Source: Anseranas semipalmata | Taxonomy: Eukaryota; Chordata; Aves; Anseriformes; Anseranatidae | NCBI GenBank assembly: GCA_013399115.1 | Contig: VXAA01003990.1 | Coordinates: 496,489-560,488 of the forward strand | Length of the DNA stretch: 64,000 nt | Reading direction: 5' to 3' | In this document: one piece after another, positions 1-11,509 of the stretch | How positions within the stretch are numbered: the stretch's first letter is position 1 | Layout of the letters: every line of letters begins with the position of its first letter | The notes under the pieces: model-generated | The model's input: the letters and a program-made list of their open reading frames with translations, nothing else | Told to the model about the DNA's origin: nothing | The model's database searches: none | Translations under genes and position numbers: made by a program

Positions 1-1279
1 TTTTTTTGAGAGTTTAGTACAGGAAAATGGTAAATATAAATAGGTGGGGGGTTCAATTCTGATTAAGCTACACTGAAGAGGCTTTTTTTTTTTTTCCTTT
101 GCAGTTGCTTTTAGATGGCTGCTAAAACACAGGCAGCTACTGACTATGTGAATCTAAAGTTCTGGAAAGTGAGAAGGACTGTCAGAATGAATCTCTGCAG
201 CATTTGTGCTTTAATTGTAAACACAGTCTCTAGTTGTATATCACTAAACCCTGGGCTGACACCACAGCTGCTGAGCCACAAGAGAGCAGATGCTGCAGAT
301 AAAGCTCCATCCTCATTCTGGTCAGCTGCAATGTGAATGCATGTGGCTCTCTGCTTCCCTCAGATGAACTCCTTTGCCTTTTAGAAATTCCCACTGCTGG
401 CTCTGTATGCAGGAAGAGATACTAATGATGTGCATGAAGAGACAGAAAATGAAATGACAGGAGCAATGGGGAAAAGATACTTTAACACCTTTATCTTCAC
501 TGGGAGTTTGTGCACCTGCAGAGTTCTGCATCTCAGCTGGAAAGAGCACTGTATAATCACCAATTCTGCATTTTCACCAATAAGCATTAGAAACTGACAT
601 TAAGAGCCTTGAGAAAATACTACAATTCTGATTCACTAGTCTAGCCATGGTTTGGTTTTGCTCAGCCTCTGCTGTACAGAGTATCAAAGACAGCTCTAAT
701 CTTTCCTTAAAGGACAAAGCACAGGAGATGAGGTGGATGTGTGGTATTGGCTACGTGAAGCTTCCTTCTCTGAGAGGGAATTTGCGTGCTAAATTGTTTT
801 TAAGCCTAAGAAACACAAACAAAAGCCTGAGTCATGCTGCCTTTTCAACATCAGTGGAATTAGTAGAAGGGAGGTTCCTGATTTTCCATTATGTTTATTC
901 AATTTTCTGATCATGATGATGCATAAGCATCAGTTTTATATTTTTGAGATGAAGATGACAACATTGATAGCTTTTATGACTGTTTCTGGAGAGACAGCAC
1001 TGTTCAAGATTGTAGTCCCATCTGAAGAGAAACAGGAGATGAAATGCAGTGGTTTCACTGATGCCCTTACTTGCACCTGACACGTATTCAAGTGGAAGAA
1101 GACAAATAGATATGAAGCATGTAGAGAGGCTGATGTCAAAGAATAAATGCCACTGAGTCCTAGCATGGACTCACCGCAATGCTTGAGGGTGGGTAGCACA
1201 GCAGGCTTTGTTGGGCTGGTGTGCAAGGAAGCCCAAGGACACCACTCGATTGCCATGAAGACGAATAAAAGCCACAAAG
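1..1279. other. Upstream flank of MRAP2, no gene recognised
   Basis: AT-rich sequence with only short unrelated open frames, no recognisable protein similarity and no clear repeat. In other amniotes the neighbour on this side is CYB5R4, but none of its coding sequence is visible here. The stretch is therefore probably intergenic or distal promoter. Confidence 0.5.
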
Positions 1280-1467
1280 ATGGAGAAGCAACTGCAGCAG
1301 TTCGAGGAGAAGCTGGGACTGCTTACCCCGGAGAAGGCTCAGAGGGTTCACCGCTGTGAATAAATACCTGCTGGAGGCATTAAGATGGAACCAGAATCTT
1401 CTCAGCGGTATCCTGACAGATCATGAGGAAAGGAGCACAAACCGAAACACAAGAACTTTTATTACAG
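1280..1467 (+). pseudogene. Exon-like coding fragment with one frameshift, unassigned
   Basis: From ATG 1280 a charged, helix-like frame (MEKQLQQFEEKLG...) runs 27 codons and stops at 1361. A second frame starting near 1356 (VNKYLLEALRWNQNLL...) continues smoothly to 1467. One extra base near 1355 would explain the switch. The segment ends exactly at a near-consensus donor (ACAG|GTAAGA), and GC-rich promoter-like DNA follows at once. I do not recognise the family. It may be a decayed exon, a retrocopy, an exon with a sequencing error, or an upstream non-coding MRAP2 exon. Seen: the two frames and the donor. Inferred: that they once formed one frame. Confidence 0.35.
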
Positions 1468-1616
1468 GTAAGAAAAACCCCGCCCGCGCTTCTCGGCTCC
1501 CCTCACCCCTCCAACACCAACGCTCCCCCTTGAGGCGGCCGGGGCCGGGACCCTGCCCGCCCGCTCCTCCGCTCGACGCCGCGGCGCCCCGCCGAAGCCG
1601 TTGCCCGCGGCCGCCC

Positions 1617-1770
1617 NNNNNNNNNNNNNNNNNNNNNNNNNNNNNNNNNNNNNNNNNNNNNNNNNNNNNNNNNNNNNNNNNNNNNNNNNNNNNNNNNNNN
1701 NNNNNNNNNNNNNNNNNNNNNNNNNNNNNNNNNNNNNNNNNNNNNNNNNNNNNNNNNNNNNNNNNNNNNN
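1617..1770. other. Assembly gap (154 N) in the CpG island
   Basis: A run of N inside extremely GC-rich sequence. It may hide part of the MRAP2 core promoter or first exon. Open frames crossing it are not meaningful. Confidence 0.99.
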
Positions 1771-2302
1771 CCCCGCGCCCCCGGGGGGCTTCGTCGCTGC
1801 GCCCTTCGCCTGCGGCTGGCAGCGAGCCCGGAGCGGGACGGCGCCGCGAGGGGGACGAGGGGCGGCGGTTCGGGGAGCCCTGAGCGCGGGGCAGGGTGAT
1901 CGGGAGCTGGGCTGGGCGCCGTGGAGCCGGGGCTTGCGCGAGCCCCGGGGCGCTGCAGTGCGCCTGTCGCTCGGCGTCCGCCCCGGCGGGAAGCGGCGTG
2001 GGGCCGCGGGGTTCGCAGTGGGGAACGGTACCTGCGGAGGGGCGCGGGTCACGCCTCTGGGTTCGTAATAAGTGGTTCCTCCTGGTCTTCCCGAGCCCAC
2101 GCAGTCGGAAACAGAACAGCCAGCCCTTTAAAACACCCGTGGCTTGCTTGGAAGGCGTTAAAACTTTTTGTTCCCCCCGGAGTCGCATGTTCTGTTCTGC
2201 TCTGACCGCCGAGCGTGCGAGTGAACTTTAACCTAAAGCGTTTGCGAGAAAAAAAAACAACAACAATAAGTTTTTTGTCCCGTTTTTTTGATTTTCTTTG
2301 CC

Positions 2303-2313
2303 CACGTGACGTG
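2303..2313. promoter_or_regulatory. Overlapping E-box and CRE-like site
   Basis: The sequence CACGTGACGTG contains the palindromic E-box CACGTG (USF, MYC or CLOCK class) overlapping TGACGT, the core of a cAMP-response element (CREB/ATF). Its place in the CpG island makes it a candidate promoter element of MRAP2. Function is inferred from the motifs only. Confidence 0.4.
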
Positions 2314-5300
2314 TCCCTTCGCGCCTGCAGGCGGAGGGCCGGCCGAGGGGCTCTCCCCGCGCCCCCTCGGGTTACCTCTGCCCGGCTCAGCCTCGCCCCT
2401 GCCTTCCCGCCCGGGGGCTGCCGCAGCCTTAACGGCCCCTGGCGAGCGGCGTCCGTAGGCGGTGGCTGCTGAGGGGGGCAGAGGCCGGGGCCCCGTCCTG
2501 AGCCGCCTGCCCGCCCTTCCTTTCCCTCCCTGGCCAGCCGCAGGGCTTCCCCCTGAGACCCTTCTCTTGCGGCGGGCGCAGCTGGCAAAGGGATGGGACC
2601 GCAGTGGCGATGCTGGCGGACGCTGCCCCAGCGAGGCTGGGCAGGGCTTGCTTGCTGCGACACCCAGGCACTTCTGTTTCCAGTTGTGTTTTCCAACCTG
2701 CTGCTCCGCTCTGGAGCGGTTCCCTCTGCTCTTTTCTGTTTTTCCTCCTTTGAGCTCCTCAGAGATGCAGATTTACGTAACCAGTGTGGAAATAAATAGA
2801 TGTTTTGGCTTCTGCTTTCGGATAATCAGGTAATTGTCTCAAATGCTGCTTGTTTTTCTTGTCCGTTTGCAATTTCCTATTCAGGTTCTTAATCGGAGAG
2901 TTAAGATAAATTTTTGCCACAGGAGTAAATACGTGGCCGGGTGCCAGCGGAGCGGTGTCTCTCCTCTGACTGAGGGCAGCCTGGCTGCCTTCTTGCCTAA
3001 AATAATGAAGCATTCTGGGTCTGTCAATCGCGAGAAAAGATCTTTAAAATAAATTGAGCTATTGCAAGAGAACGCATTTTCTGAAGGAAAAAAAAATGCA
3101 GAATGTTAAGAGCTGGCAAAGTTGTTTACTGCTGTGCTTATTCTTTCACTGTTTGTCTGCATACGCGCTGTGGTGGAAGAGGTTTTAAAGATGATGGTCT
3201 TGCAGCTTGTTAAACAGCTCAAATCACATTTCCAGTCTTCAAGCTAATAGTGTGAGCAAAATTATAGTACAAATAAATTAAAGCTTTATTCTGCGTGTTC
3301 GCTCCCAAGGACCTCAGTTGTGCTGCTGTTAATACTGTCTCCTTGGTCTCTCGTTGCTTGTTTATTGCCTGGTGCAGCGCAGAGACATGGTAGGGATTAA
3401 GAATGAGAGCATTCATATGTGTGCTTATGAGTAGCGTATTGCTGTCCCATTTACCTGGAAAGAAATTTGAGGCACTACAGTAAGTTGTTTGCTGCTGCTT
3501 CTTCCACAGCACTAGGGTGAAGAATTGGATCTAAAGACAGGAAAAAACAGTTCTGGTTTGGAAAAATCGCAAACCAGTTTGCCTTTTAGTAAAGGTCCAT
3601 TTCAGTGGCTATACAAAACTTTTGCTGAACTGATTGTGTTGTACGTGAACTGCAAGAGTTCAGAAAACGTTTATCGCTGCAGGATGGAAGTTTTTAAGAA
3701 AAGCTGTATTTTTTTTATTCATTTTGTTCTTGAGGAAACACAGTAATACATAACTGACTTTTGAAACCGATAAGCTCAAGCATTACTTCGCATCTGAGGG
3801 ATTATGGCTTTACAGACCCTGTGGGTGAGAGCTTACACCGTAGGCTTTTTTCCACCACAGCGTGGTCACACCATGGCTGTGAGACAGCTGAGCGCGGATG
3901 CAGCTCTGAGCAGGTGGTTTATCACACCTGGTTTTTTGGCTCTGCCAGTTTATCTTCTGCTGTCTTGGGAGTAGATGGGGGGGAGAAAAAACTGTTTCTG
4001 TGGTGAGAATTGCTGAGCAGTGAAGTACGTGGCTGTACTTCAAGCCAGATGGGTGAAGATCAGGGTTTTGTTTTGCAGCGGGTTGCTGTCGCGAGAGTAT
4101 GAAAAGCGGGGAAGCTTTCCTTCCTCCCTGCTCAGAATAAGGCAATGGGCTGACAGATTTCAGGGTTAGCAAGGAGTCCAAAAGATCTCCATTTCGGCAC
4201 TGAGCTTTCTGTGGCAGTAGAGCTAGTAAAAAGAAACATTTAGTAAAAGAAAAACAAAGACTACTTTACCAAGCCAGCTCAATTTTGAAAATTCTGGAAA
4301 ATAGTGCAGCCCAGAAGCAGATGTGTTCAGGGCAGGTCATCTGCAGGCTCACCGCATGCTTTACTCTTACCTCGCTGTTGGATATGCCAGAGCTCTTTCA
4401 CTTGAGGCTTTGCTGCAACAACTTAGCATGGGACATGTATCTGTGATATTTCATGGAAGGTTAAAGGTTAACGATTTGTAGTGCAAAAGGTTAAAACTGG
4501 GCAGAATTGTAAACAGCTGAGGGAAAGGCAAGCCTTCCTTTTGGGAGGTGTTGAATACCTGTACCCTTGATGTCACCATTTGTAATGTTACAGGAGTGAA
4601 AAGATCTCGGTGCCTAATGCTTACCAATAGGGCTTTTTCTAGTCTGGTTGGTGTTGAGGGAACTTGGGTTTTGAAGCTCTGTGTGTGCAGATCTGGGACG
4701 AGGTCGACTTGCCCCGTATTTACTCAGAGGTCATCATCGTCCGTGAAACACTGATGCCCCCACTGATGCTCAGCTCAGCAGGGGCCAGGGCTCTCTTCTG
4801 ACCGCGGCTGTGCTGTGTCTGCTGCCGCGTCCGTCAGCTTGTGCTCTCCAGAAGGAGGTTCAGCGCAGGAAAATGATGGGGCACGTCTGGCAAAAGTGCG
4901 GAGAGGATAACCTTTGCTTTTTAAAACTGCTCAGAGATTAGAACCTGTTCTTCACATAGGGTTTTCCCTACTTGTTTTTTCTTTAGAAAAATAGGTTTAT
5001 CTTTGCTTAGAAGGAGGTTTGGTCTTGTTTCCTGCAATGACTGCAATAGCTGTCAAGTTATATGTGTGTTTTGTAGAGACGTATTATTTGGGTGGAAGTG
5101 TGAGTGCTTGTAATAATCCATTTTGACATTCAGGTTGGCAAAATCTGGTATGTTTTCAGGCTTCAAAGTTGAGCTCAGAAGACTGATTGTATAATTCTGT
5201 TTTAGCTGCAGAAACTAAATGGAATTATGGCTAATCTCTCTGTTGTTTGTAGGCAATACTGTTTTAGGACTATATATTCTGGCTGTTTCTAAGGCTTTTG

Positions 5301-8300
5301 GTACCAGAGTTAAACTAAGCTAGTTGCTTCAGTGTGTTTTGGGAGCAAGTTCCAGTAGCTCTGTACTAACTGTGACAATTTCCTGTCCCTTTATTGTCAG
5401 CTCAGGATTGAAACTTTTTGAGAATAGAAGGAATGTATAGCTTTTGTGATGTTTCATTAGGTATAATTCAGCTTTCTTCTCAGACAAGAGTTAAAAGTGA
5501 GCATACATAGTGTCACTTTGTCTTTTTTCAAATCCATATAGTTGTCTGTGAGCTCATAGTACAATATGATGCCATGTTAGTTTCTGCCACACTTCAGGTG
5601 GCCCCTACTGAGTTGAGCTACTAAGTGGGCATTAGTGTTTGCATGTATGATTATGACCTCTTAGGAGAATACTTGGCAAACTGTTTTGGTCTTTTATTTG
5701 TTAAATTTTACTTTAAATTCATAAAGTCATTGCTTTTAAACTAGGCACCAACAGTGGCTATATGGTTAGCATGCAAGTTGTACATAATGGTGTGGAGACC
5801 TTCTGCACTGCAGCAAAACAGCACAAGACATTAAGTGCTAGTTTGTGGAAAATGAGACATTTTCATGAGAATTCATATGCATGTTGGATAAGCAGTTGCT
5901 GGAGTCTAGTTTACATTTGACAGTTGTAAGGATATTAAAATGTATGTTACGTGATGTGTAATACAGTAGCATGCAGCACAGACGTCTGTAATCTTTCATT
6001 TCTTGTCCTTAGTTCCCTGGATAAGCAGTGACTAAAATAGTGTTTTTCTGTACCATTGTTATAAAGTCCTTTTGTGATGAATCCAAAATCATTGTTGCTG
6101 TTTTAGTGCAATAGCTCATGCAGATGATGCGGTTCCGAGTTAACATTGGTACTTCCTTTTCTTTCCAAGAAAAGTCCCAGGTGTTGTGTATTCAAAGTTA
6201 GCATGTATGATTGATTTTTAATTGTACGGACAGTTTTCAATTATCTTGCTATTTTTCTTGCTAAATTTTGCTTTTGTATTTTTTGCTTCCTTCTCTTACT
6301 GCAGGCAAGAAGATTGGGTATTCCTCATACAAGACCTCAAGCTGGATCTCAAATCCCGCGCATCTAGGATCTTGAGAATTGGCAAGAAGCAAGGACCGTT
6401 TGGCTAAGTATCTCCTGCAGACTCCTTTCTCATCAGGGCTTGGAAGTGGTGCAGCTTGTTTGAAGCGATAGCGGTGTGGTAGGGCTGTAGAAGGATGGGA
6501 TCTGTATTACGTTGTAGCTCATGCAGTGCAGAGCAAATACCTTTGCGCTTGCTTTCCTCATTGACTTCTTTCTCTGTGACTTCACCTCTTAGTCCTTGGG
6601 ATGGAGTAAAAAGCAGTGCAGTGGTGATGATAGCTGGTTCCCTTGCCCCCAGCAAGCAAAATGTTGCTCGTATGGGGACTGAGGGGGTACAGGAACAGCC
6701 TGAATTGTTCACTTCTTGTAGCCAGCACTTCTGGTTTAGTTGTACTGCCGAGCCAATGCATCGGGATGCAGTGCTAAGCTTGCTCAGCCTTGGACTTCTC
6801 ACAGTTTGAAATGTTGCTGATTTCTGTTCCCGCCTGACTTTTGGGATCTTTACAGTTTGCAAGGGGCCAACAGTTTGTTTATTCGGTGAAGTCTATAAAG
6901 TGTTCAGAAGTAAGAAGAATGGAAATGTGGAAAATCAATGTAGTTTTTGATTGAAAACTTACCTCATTGTTTGTGTCTACTGTATTGTTAGTTCATCTTG
7001 CTCCAGAAATGAGCGGTACATTGACCAGTCCATGTGGATTTACCCTTGTGCATGCAGGTCAGATCTGGAGGTGGCTGTTGCTGGTTACATACAAGACCAG
7101 TTCCAGATGTACACAAGAGCAGAGTTGCCTTTGTGGCCCCAGTGGCAGTGTGAACCACGAAATTGTGCTTCAGATACGGCGTGTGTCCAGTTTTGCCCTT
7201 AGAGTGACTCGGTGTCAATTGGAAAGGTAAGTTGTTGTGTTGGGCAAACGTGCTGATGATACCCAGAGCGTTGCAAGTAATCCAGCTGCAGCAGTGTTTG
7301 CACCCAGCTGCTGGAATTCAGAGGTGGGGATTTTGTGCAGACAGAGCCCCGCACAGTCAGACTGGCTTGCATGGGTACCACTGGCAGGCAGCTGTGACCT
7401 TACAGACTTTCACAAAGGTTGTGGATGAGTTCTTAGGAAAGTATAATTCAACTCCAGGAGTTGCAGTCAAGCCTCCATGGGGATTGTCTGGCTACCTGTT
7501 GACATCCGTTAGTCTTCAGAGAGGCCAAGCCAGTGCTCCAGAAGAAGGCCACGAGCTCTTGCCCTTTCTAGTTAACAGGTGACTAACCTGCCTGGATCTC
7601 CTGGTTGGTAGCATCTGAGCACAGCCCTGCTTTGTGTTTTCTTGAGTGAACAAAATGAAGCTTTTTATTGCTCACTTACTTGCTCCTGAAAGAAATGAGC
7701 CAGGGTGAGGAAGGGGTGTCTGCATCCATATACATGGAAATCAACAGATGGGCTTTTGTTTGCCTGAAACAACTCCCATACCCTCTCCAAAAAAACTCAG
7801 CAAGGCCAATCAGAGGAACTCCCTGTCATGCCTCAGAGCTATCCACTCAGGGGAAAAAAAGAACATTTGACTGTGTTTCCTGGGGAAATTCCTTCCCAGA
7901 AGCCCTTATCTGGCACATGGAGTCCCTCCCTGCCTTGTTGCAGTCCGGCAGATGCATGCAGCAGGCTGCTGGCATGCCGGCTTACCCTGCTTTGCTCTTC
8001 TTCGGGAGATGCAAGGTCTTCATATCCACTGCTTTTGCTGCGCTGGTCCTTGTTCCACCATATTAGGCTGGCTGTTTAAGTAGAATAGGTTTGTTTTCAT
8101 GTGTTTCAGGCCAAGGTTTTAGAGACATTTGGACAGACAAAGCTTACAAGTGAGCTGCAAGCTAGGTTGGGACAATGTTATGCTTAGCTGTACTGGATCA
8201 TTTAGAGACATATTTTACATCCCACAAAGCCTGAGTAATAGGTTAGGCAGGGAGTTGGTGGCCAAAGTTTGTTAGCGCCTGTCCCTCTGAGAGTGGCTTA

Positions 8301-8507
8301 TCCACAACTGCAGTAAGCATAGAAATGCTTGTAGCCAGTGGTGAAACACTGGAGCTTTGAGTCTGAACCTATGACTAAAACAGGACAAATTCTTTGTGTC
8401 CTAGAAGTGACTCTTCTTCCCATAGATCGTAAGTGTACACTAGTGACTAGACTGGGGGGAGGGATCTGCATGTGGCCCAATTAATCTCATTAATCCCAAT
8501 TAATGGC

Positions 8508-8750
8508 ATGAAAGGGTGGTGACAGGGGAGGGTCAGGCTGGGTGTTAGGAAAAGGTTCTTCACTGAGAGGGTGGTTGGGCACTGGAACAGGCTCCCCAGG
8601 GCAGTGGTCACAGCACTAAACTTGTCAAAGCACGTGGACAAAGTTCTCAGACGCATGGTCTGATTTTTGGGTGGTCCTGTGTGGAACCAGGAGTTGGACT
8701 TGATGGTCCTTGTGAGTCCCTTCCAACTCAGGATGTTCTGTGATTCTATC
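8508..8750 (+). mobile_element. CR1 LINE, 3' fragment
   Basis: Contains the usual CR1 3' landmarks in order: ggcactggaacaggctccc, then a ttggacttgatggtcc block, then cttccaactcaggatgttctgtgattctat. It is 5'-truncated, as most CR1 copies are, and has no coding capacity. It lies in the MRAP2 first intron in the same orientation as the gene. Confidence 0.85.
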
Positions 8751-10274
8751 TGCTTGCATTTGAGGTAGAAGAGGAAACATTTTTTGGACTGTTCATATAT
8801 CCTATTCTGAAGTTTTCTGCCTGCAGATTCCTGTTCAGCTTTTATAATACTAAAAGAGAGGAGGTGACAATGAACACTGAAGCCATATGAGAAATATCTA
8901 AATGAGAGGCTCCTCTAGAAGGCTGTAAAAGGGAAAAGCAGGCTTAGACAGGAACATGCTAATAAAATCTGATGAGACGCATCATCAAGAAAACGTTGAG
9001 GAGAAGGGGAAAAAGATGATGGGAACCCTCAGGGGTCAGTCACAAAAATGAAATGCAGAATCTTGTAAGTGACAACTGATAGAGCTGCGCTGGGAGCAAA
9101 CTAGGACAAGAATCATAGTTTTCCTCTGTGCCATTTGCTTCTCCCAGAAGGCAGCAGTTACATTAGTTGATTTTAGAACAAGAAAAATTCTGTCTAAAGC
9201 TTAATTAGGCATTCTCTTTTATTCTAGGAAATAAGGAAAGTTTTCAAGTCACTGAGAAAGCAAAGGAGGAACTTTACTGTTAACACAAGCACTTAAAATT
9301 ACTTAACCTTTTTCTGTCACGTTCTTTCAGACCCTTAAGGAAGTAGAGGATGGGAAACATCCTGAGCCATGAACTGGATTGTCCATTACAGCCACTAAAG
9401 TATCTTTTTTCCTTCCCTTCTGTGCTTGAGGCTATTTAGTCTACCTGGGAGCTTTCTCAGTGGCTGAAGAAGGGTGAGAGTAATGTGAAGCACCTTATCC
9501 TTACTCAAGCAAATGCCCCTGGTGGGTGAATTGCTAATCCGGAAAACTAAGCTGGTTTGAGTTTGAAAAATCCATTTCTTGTTTTAAATGATTTATCAAT
9601 TATTACAGAAAGAGAACTTTTTTTATGAACTTGAAAGGCTGCTCATACTCCTCGAGTGTTGCTCACTTTGTGCCTGATTCCTGCTCTTTATGCATGGCCC
9701 TCCTAGCATTTGAACAACGTCTTCTACTTGCACACAGCCTCATTCAGTCTAATGGAAGGACTGAACTTTTCAGCTGTTTTGAGTGACTTGGGTACTTAGG
9801 GTCCTTTTTTATTTTTCCTCAAGAAATTTTATCTGGATTTGACTTTGTACTCTGAGAAGTTTCATTGTCCGCAGAACAGCTAATTGCAATAGTTTTACAA
9901 ACTGCATGAAGTCTTCACTCTGCTGGGTTTGAACTGAATGCAAAATTACCCAAAGCACAATTTACTTTTAGAAAAGCGCTGAACAGTTTCTTATGAAATG
10001 GTATTTTGTAATAAATCTCAAGTTAGATGTTCTGATTCCAGTTGCTGTGGCAGATGTTTTGTGCAGAGATGTGCTCTCTTTTGGTGTGTGTAGAATTGTC
10101 TAATCCTCAGAAATTGCTCTGCAAAATGCAAATCCCTAGTGCAGTGTTGTAATGACAGAATATCTCTCAGGCTAACTTTAATTATGATTAATGTTGCACT
10201 ACAGTTTTTGTTGATCCGTGGGGAAAATCACTCCTGTCTTATTCTCCTTGTGCAGTGGCATACTGAAACTCTTC

Positions 10275-11200
10275 TAGCACAGAAAAATCTAGGTTGGAAG
10301 GATTCTCTGGTGGTCATCTGGTCCAACCTTCTGTTCAAAGCATGTTCAACTAGATCAGGTAATTTTTTTTGTCACATCTAACTGAAATTTCCCAGGTCTC
10401 AGCTTGTGTCTGTTGCCTCTTGTCCTGTTGTTGTCCACCTCTGAGAAGAGTCTGGCCCAGTCTTTCCTATGCCCTCTGACTGTAACTTCGACTGTAGGCA
10501 GCTCTAAGGTCTCCCCGGAGCCTTCTCTTCTCCAGGCTGCACAAACCCAGTTCCCTTGGCCTCTTGTGCATCCTGTGCGTCAGCTCCCTGACCATCTTGG
10601 TGGCCCTCCGTGGGGCTTGCTCTGGCATGTCTATGTCTTTCTGTTACTCAGGATACCAAAACCAGATATTGTACCCCAGACACAGTCTCATCAGTGCTGA
10701 ATAGAGAAGAAATGCTTCTCTTGACGTGCTGGCTACACTCTTGTTAATTCAGGCCAGTATATGGTTGGCCTTCTTTACCACAAGGGCATGCTGGTGACTC
10801 ATGTTCAGCTTGTTGTCTCTGCTGCTCCCCAGCAGTCAGCCCCCAGCCTGTGCTGCTGCGTGGGGTTATTCCCTTCCAGATGCATGACTTTGTGTTTGCA
10901 TCAGTGATCCTTACGAGGTTCCTGTCAGCTGAATTCTCCAGCTTGTCTGGGTCCTTCTAAATAGCGGTCCGCCCTCCAGTCTTTTGCCTGTCCCCTCATA
11001 TAATCCGTGAACTTGCTGCCAGTGTGCTCTGTCTCGTCGTCCTGCTCTTTAAGGAAGATTTAAAACAGTATTAGCGCAGTGTCAGTCCCTGAGGTAACCA
11101 GCCGCCAGTTGGGCTTTGCATGATATAACCCTCTGAGCCTGGCTTCTAGCCAGTTCTCCATCCAGATTTTCATGGCAGCATTCAAACTAAGCTGCTGAGG
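10275..11200 (-). mobile_element. CR1 LINE fragment, about 0.9 kb, reverse orientation
   Basis: The low-coordinate end carries the reversed CR1 tail (ggttggaaggattctctggtggtcatctggtccaacc in part). Reversed RT and 3' region landmarks follow (cttctccaggctgcacaaacccag; ccagttgggctttgcatga; cttctagccagttctccatccag, in parts). Frames are broken throughout. It lies just before the first MRAP2 coding exon; the right boundary is approximate. Confidence 0.8.
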
Positions 11201-11382
11201 ATGGTGGTCTTCTGGTATTATTATTTATTTTGTAAGCATGAGTGGTTCTTCCTGGGAACAGTGACAAGAGAGAATCCCATCATTAAGAAAAGATTCTGTG
11301 TAAAATCAAAAGATGTGTTAGAAAAATGTATTTTTTACTAATGCATTTCATATCCACAGGGACGTATTTATTTTGGTGCAAG

Positions 11383-11509
11383 ATGTCTGCCCTGAGGTTG
11401 ATTTCTAACAGAACCTCCCAGCAGGCCTTGTCTAACTCTGATTACACCTGGGAGTACGAGTACTATGAGTATGGACCGGTGTCGTTTGAAGGCCTGAAGG
11501 CTCATAAAT
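11383..11509 (+). CDS. MRAP2: MRAP2 coding exon 1
   Basis: Codes residues 1-42 plus the first base of Y43. The exon begins at about 11360 after the acceptor tccacag, leaving 23 bases of 5' UTR, and ends at the donor AAT|GTAAGT. It includes the glycosylation site and the Tyr/Glu-rich segment. The following intron (11510-17591, 6082 bp) is unique sequence with no gene seen. Confidence 0.97.

Larger units (their letters stand above)
1475..2780 (+). promoter_or_regulatory. MRAP2: CpG island, probable MRAP2 promoter and first exon
   Basis: This is the only long GC- and CpG-rich block in the window, about 1.3 kb and interrupted by a 154-base gap. It lies about 8.6 kb upstream of the first coding exon of MRAP2. 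In mammals MRAP2 begins with a non-coding exon in a CpG island, so the same role is inferred here. No TATA box is obvious. It contains an overlapping E-box (CACGTG, 2303-2308) and CRE-like core (TGACGT, 2307-2312). A possible first-exon donor is ATCAG|GTAATT at 2829/2830, but the transcript start and donor cannot be fixed from sequence alone. Confidence 0.75.
2830..11359 (+). other. MRAP2: MRAP2 first intron (start approximate)
   Basis: About 8.5 kb of mostly unique, AT-rich sequence between the CpG island and the first coding exon. It holds two CR1 fragments (about 8508-8750 and 10275-11200) and two exon-like segments (6305-6407 and 7007-7226). The rest shows nothing I can assign. The right end is fixed by the acceptor at 11358-11359; the left end depends on the unproven first-exon donor. 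Confidence 0.6.

Noticed and set aside
115..336. 73-codon plus-strand frame starting just after a gcag acceptor-like site
   Set aside because: The tract is acceptor-like, but the translated sequence has no recognisable similarity, and no matching donor or partner exon was found.
1421..2188. Long minus-strand and plus-strand open frames across the CpG island
   Set aside because: They cross the 154-N gap and are made of Pro/Arg/Gly/Ala codons expected from GC-rich DNA lacking stops. No family similarity.
2049..2696. 215-codon minus-strand open frame, suggesting a divergent gene at the CpG island
   Set aside because: Composition is that of antisense CpG-island DNA. There is no coding signature or downstream exon on the minus strand.
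8447..8656. Minus-strand open frame near 8.5 kb
   Set aside because: It lies inside the CR1 3' fragment and is antisense to it.
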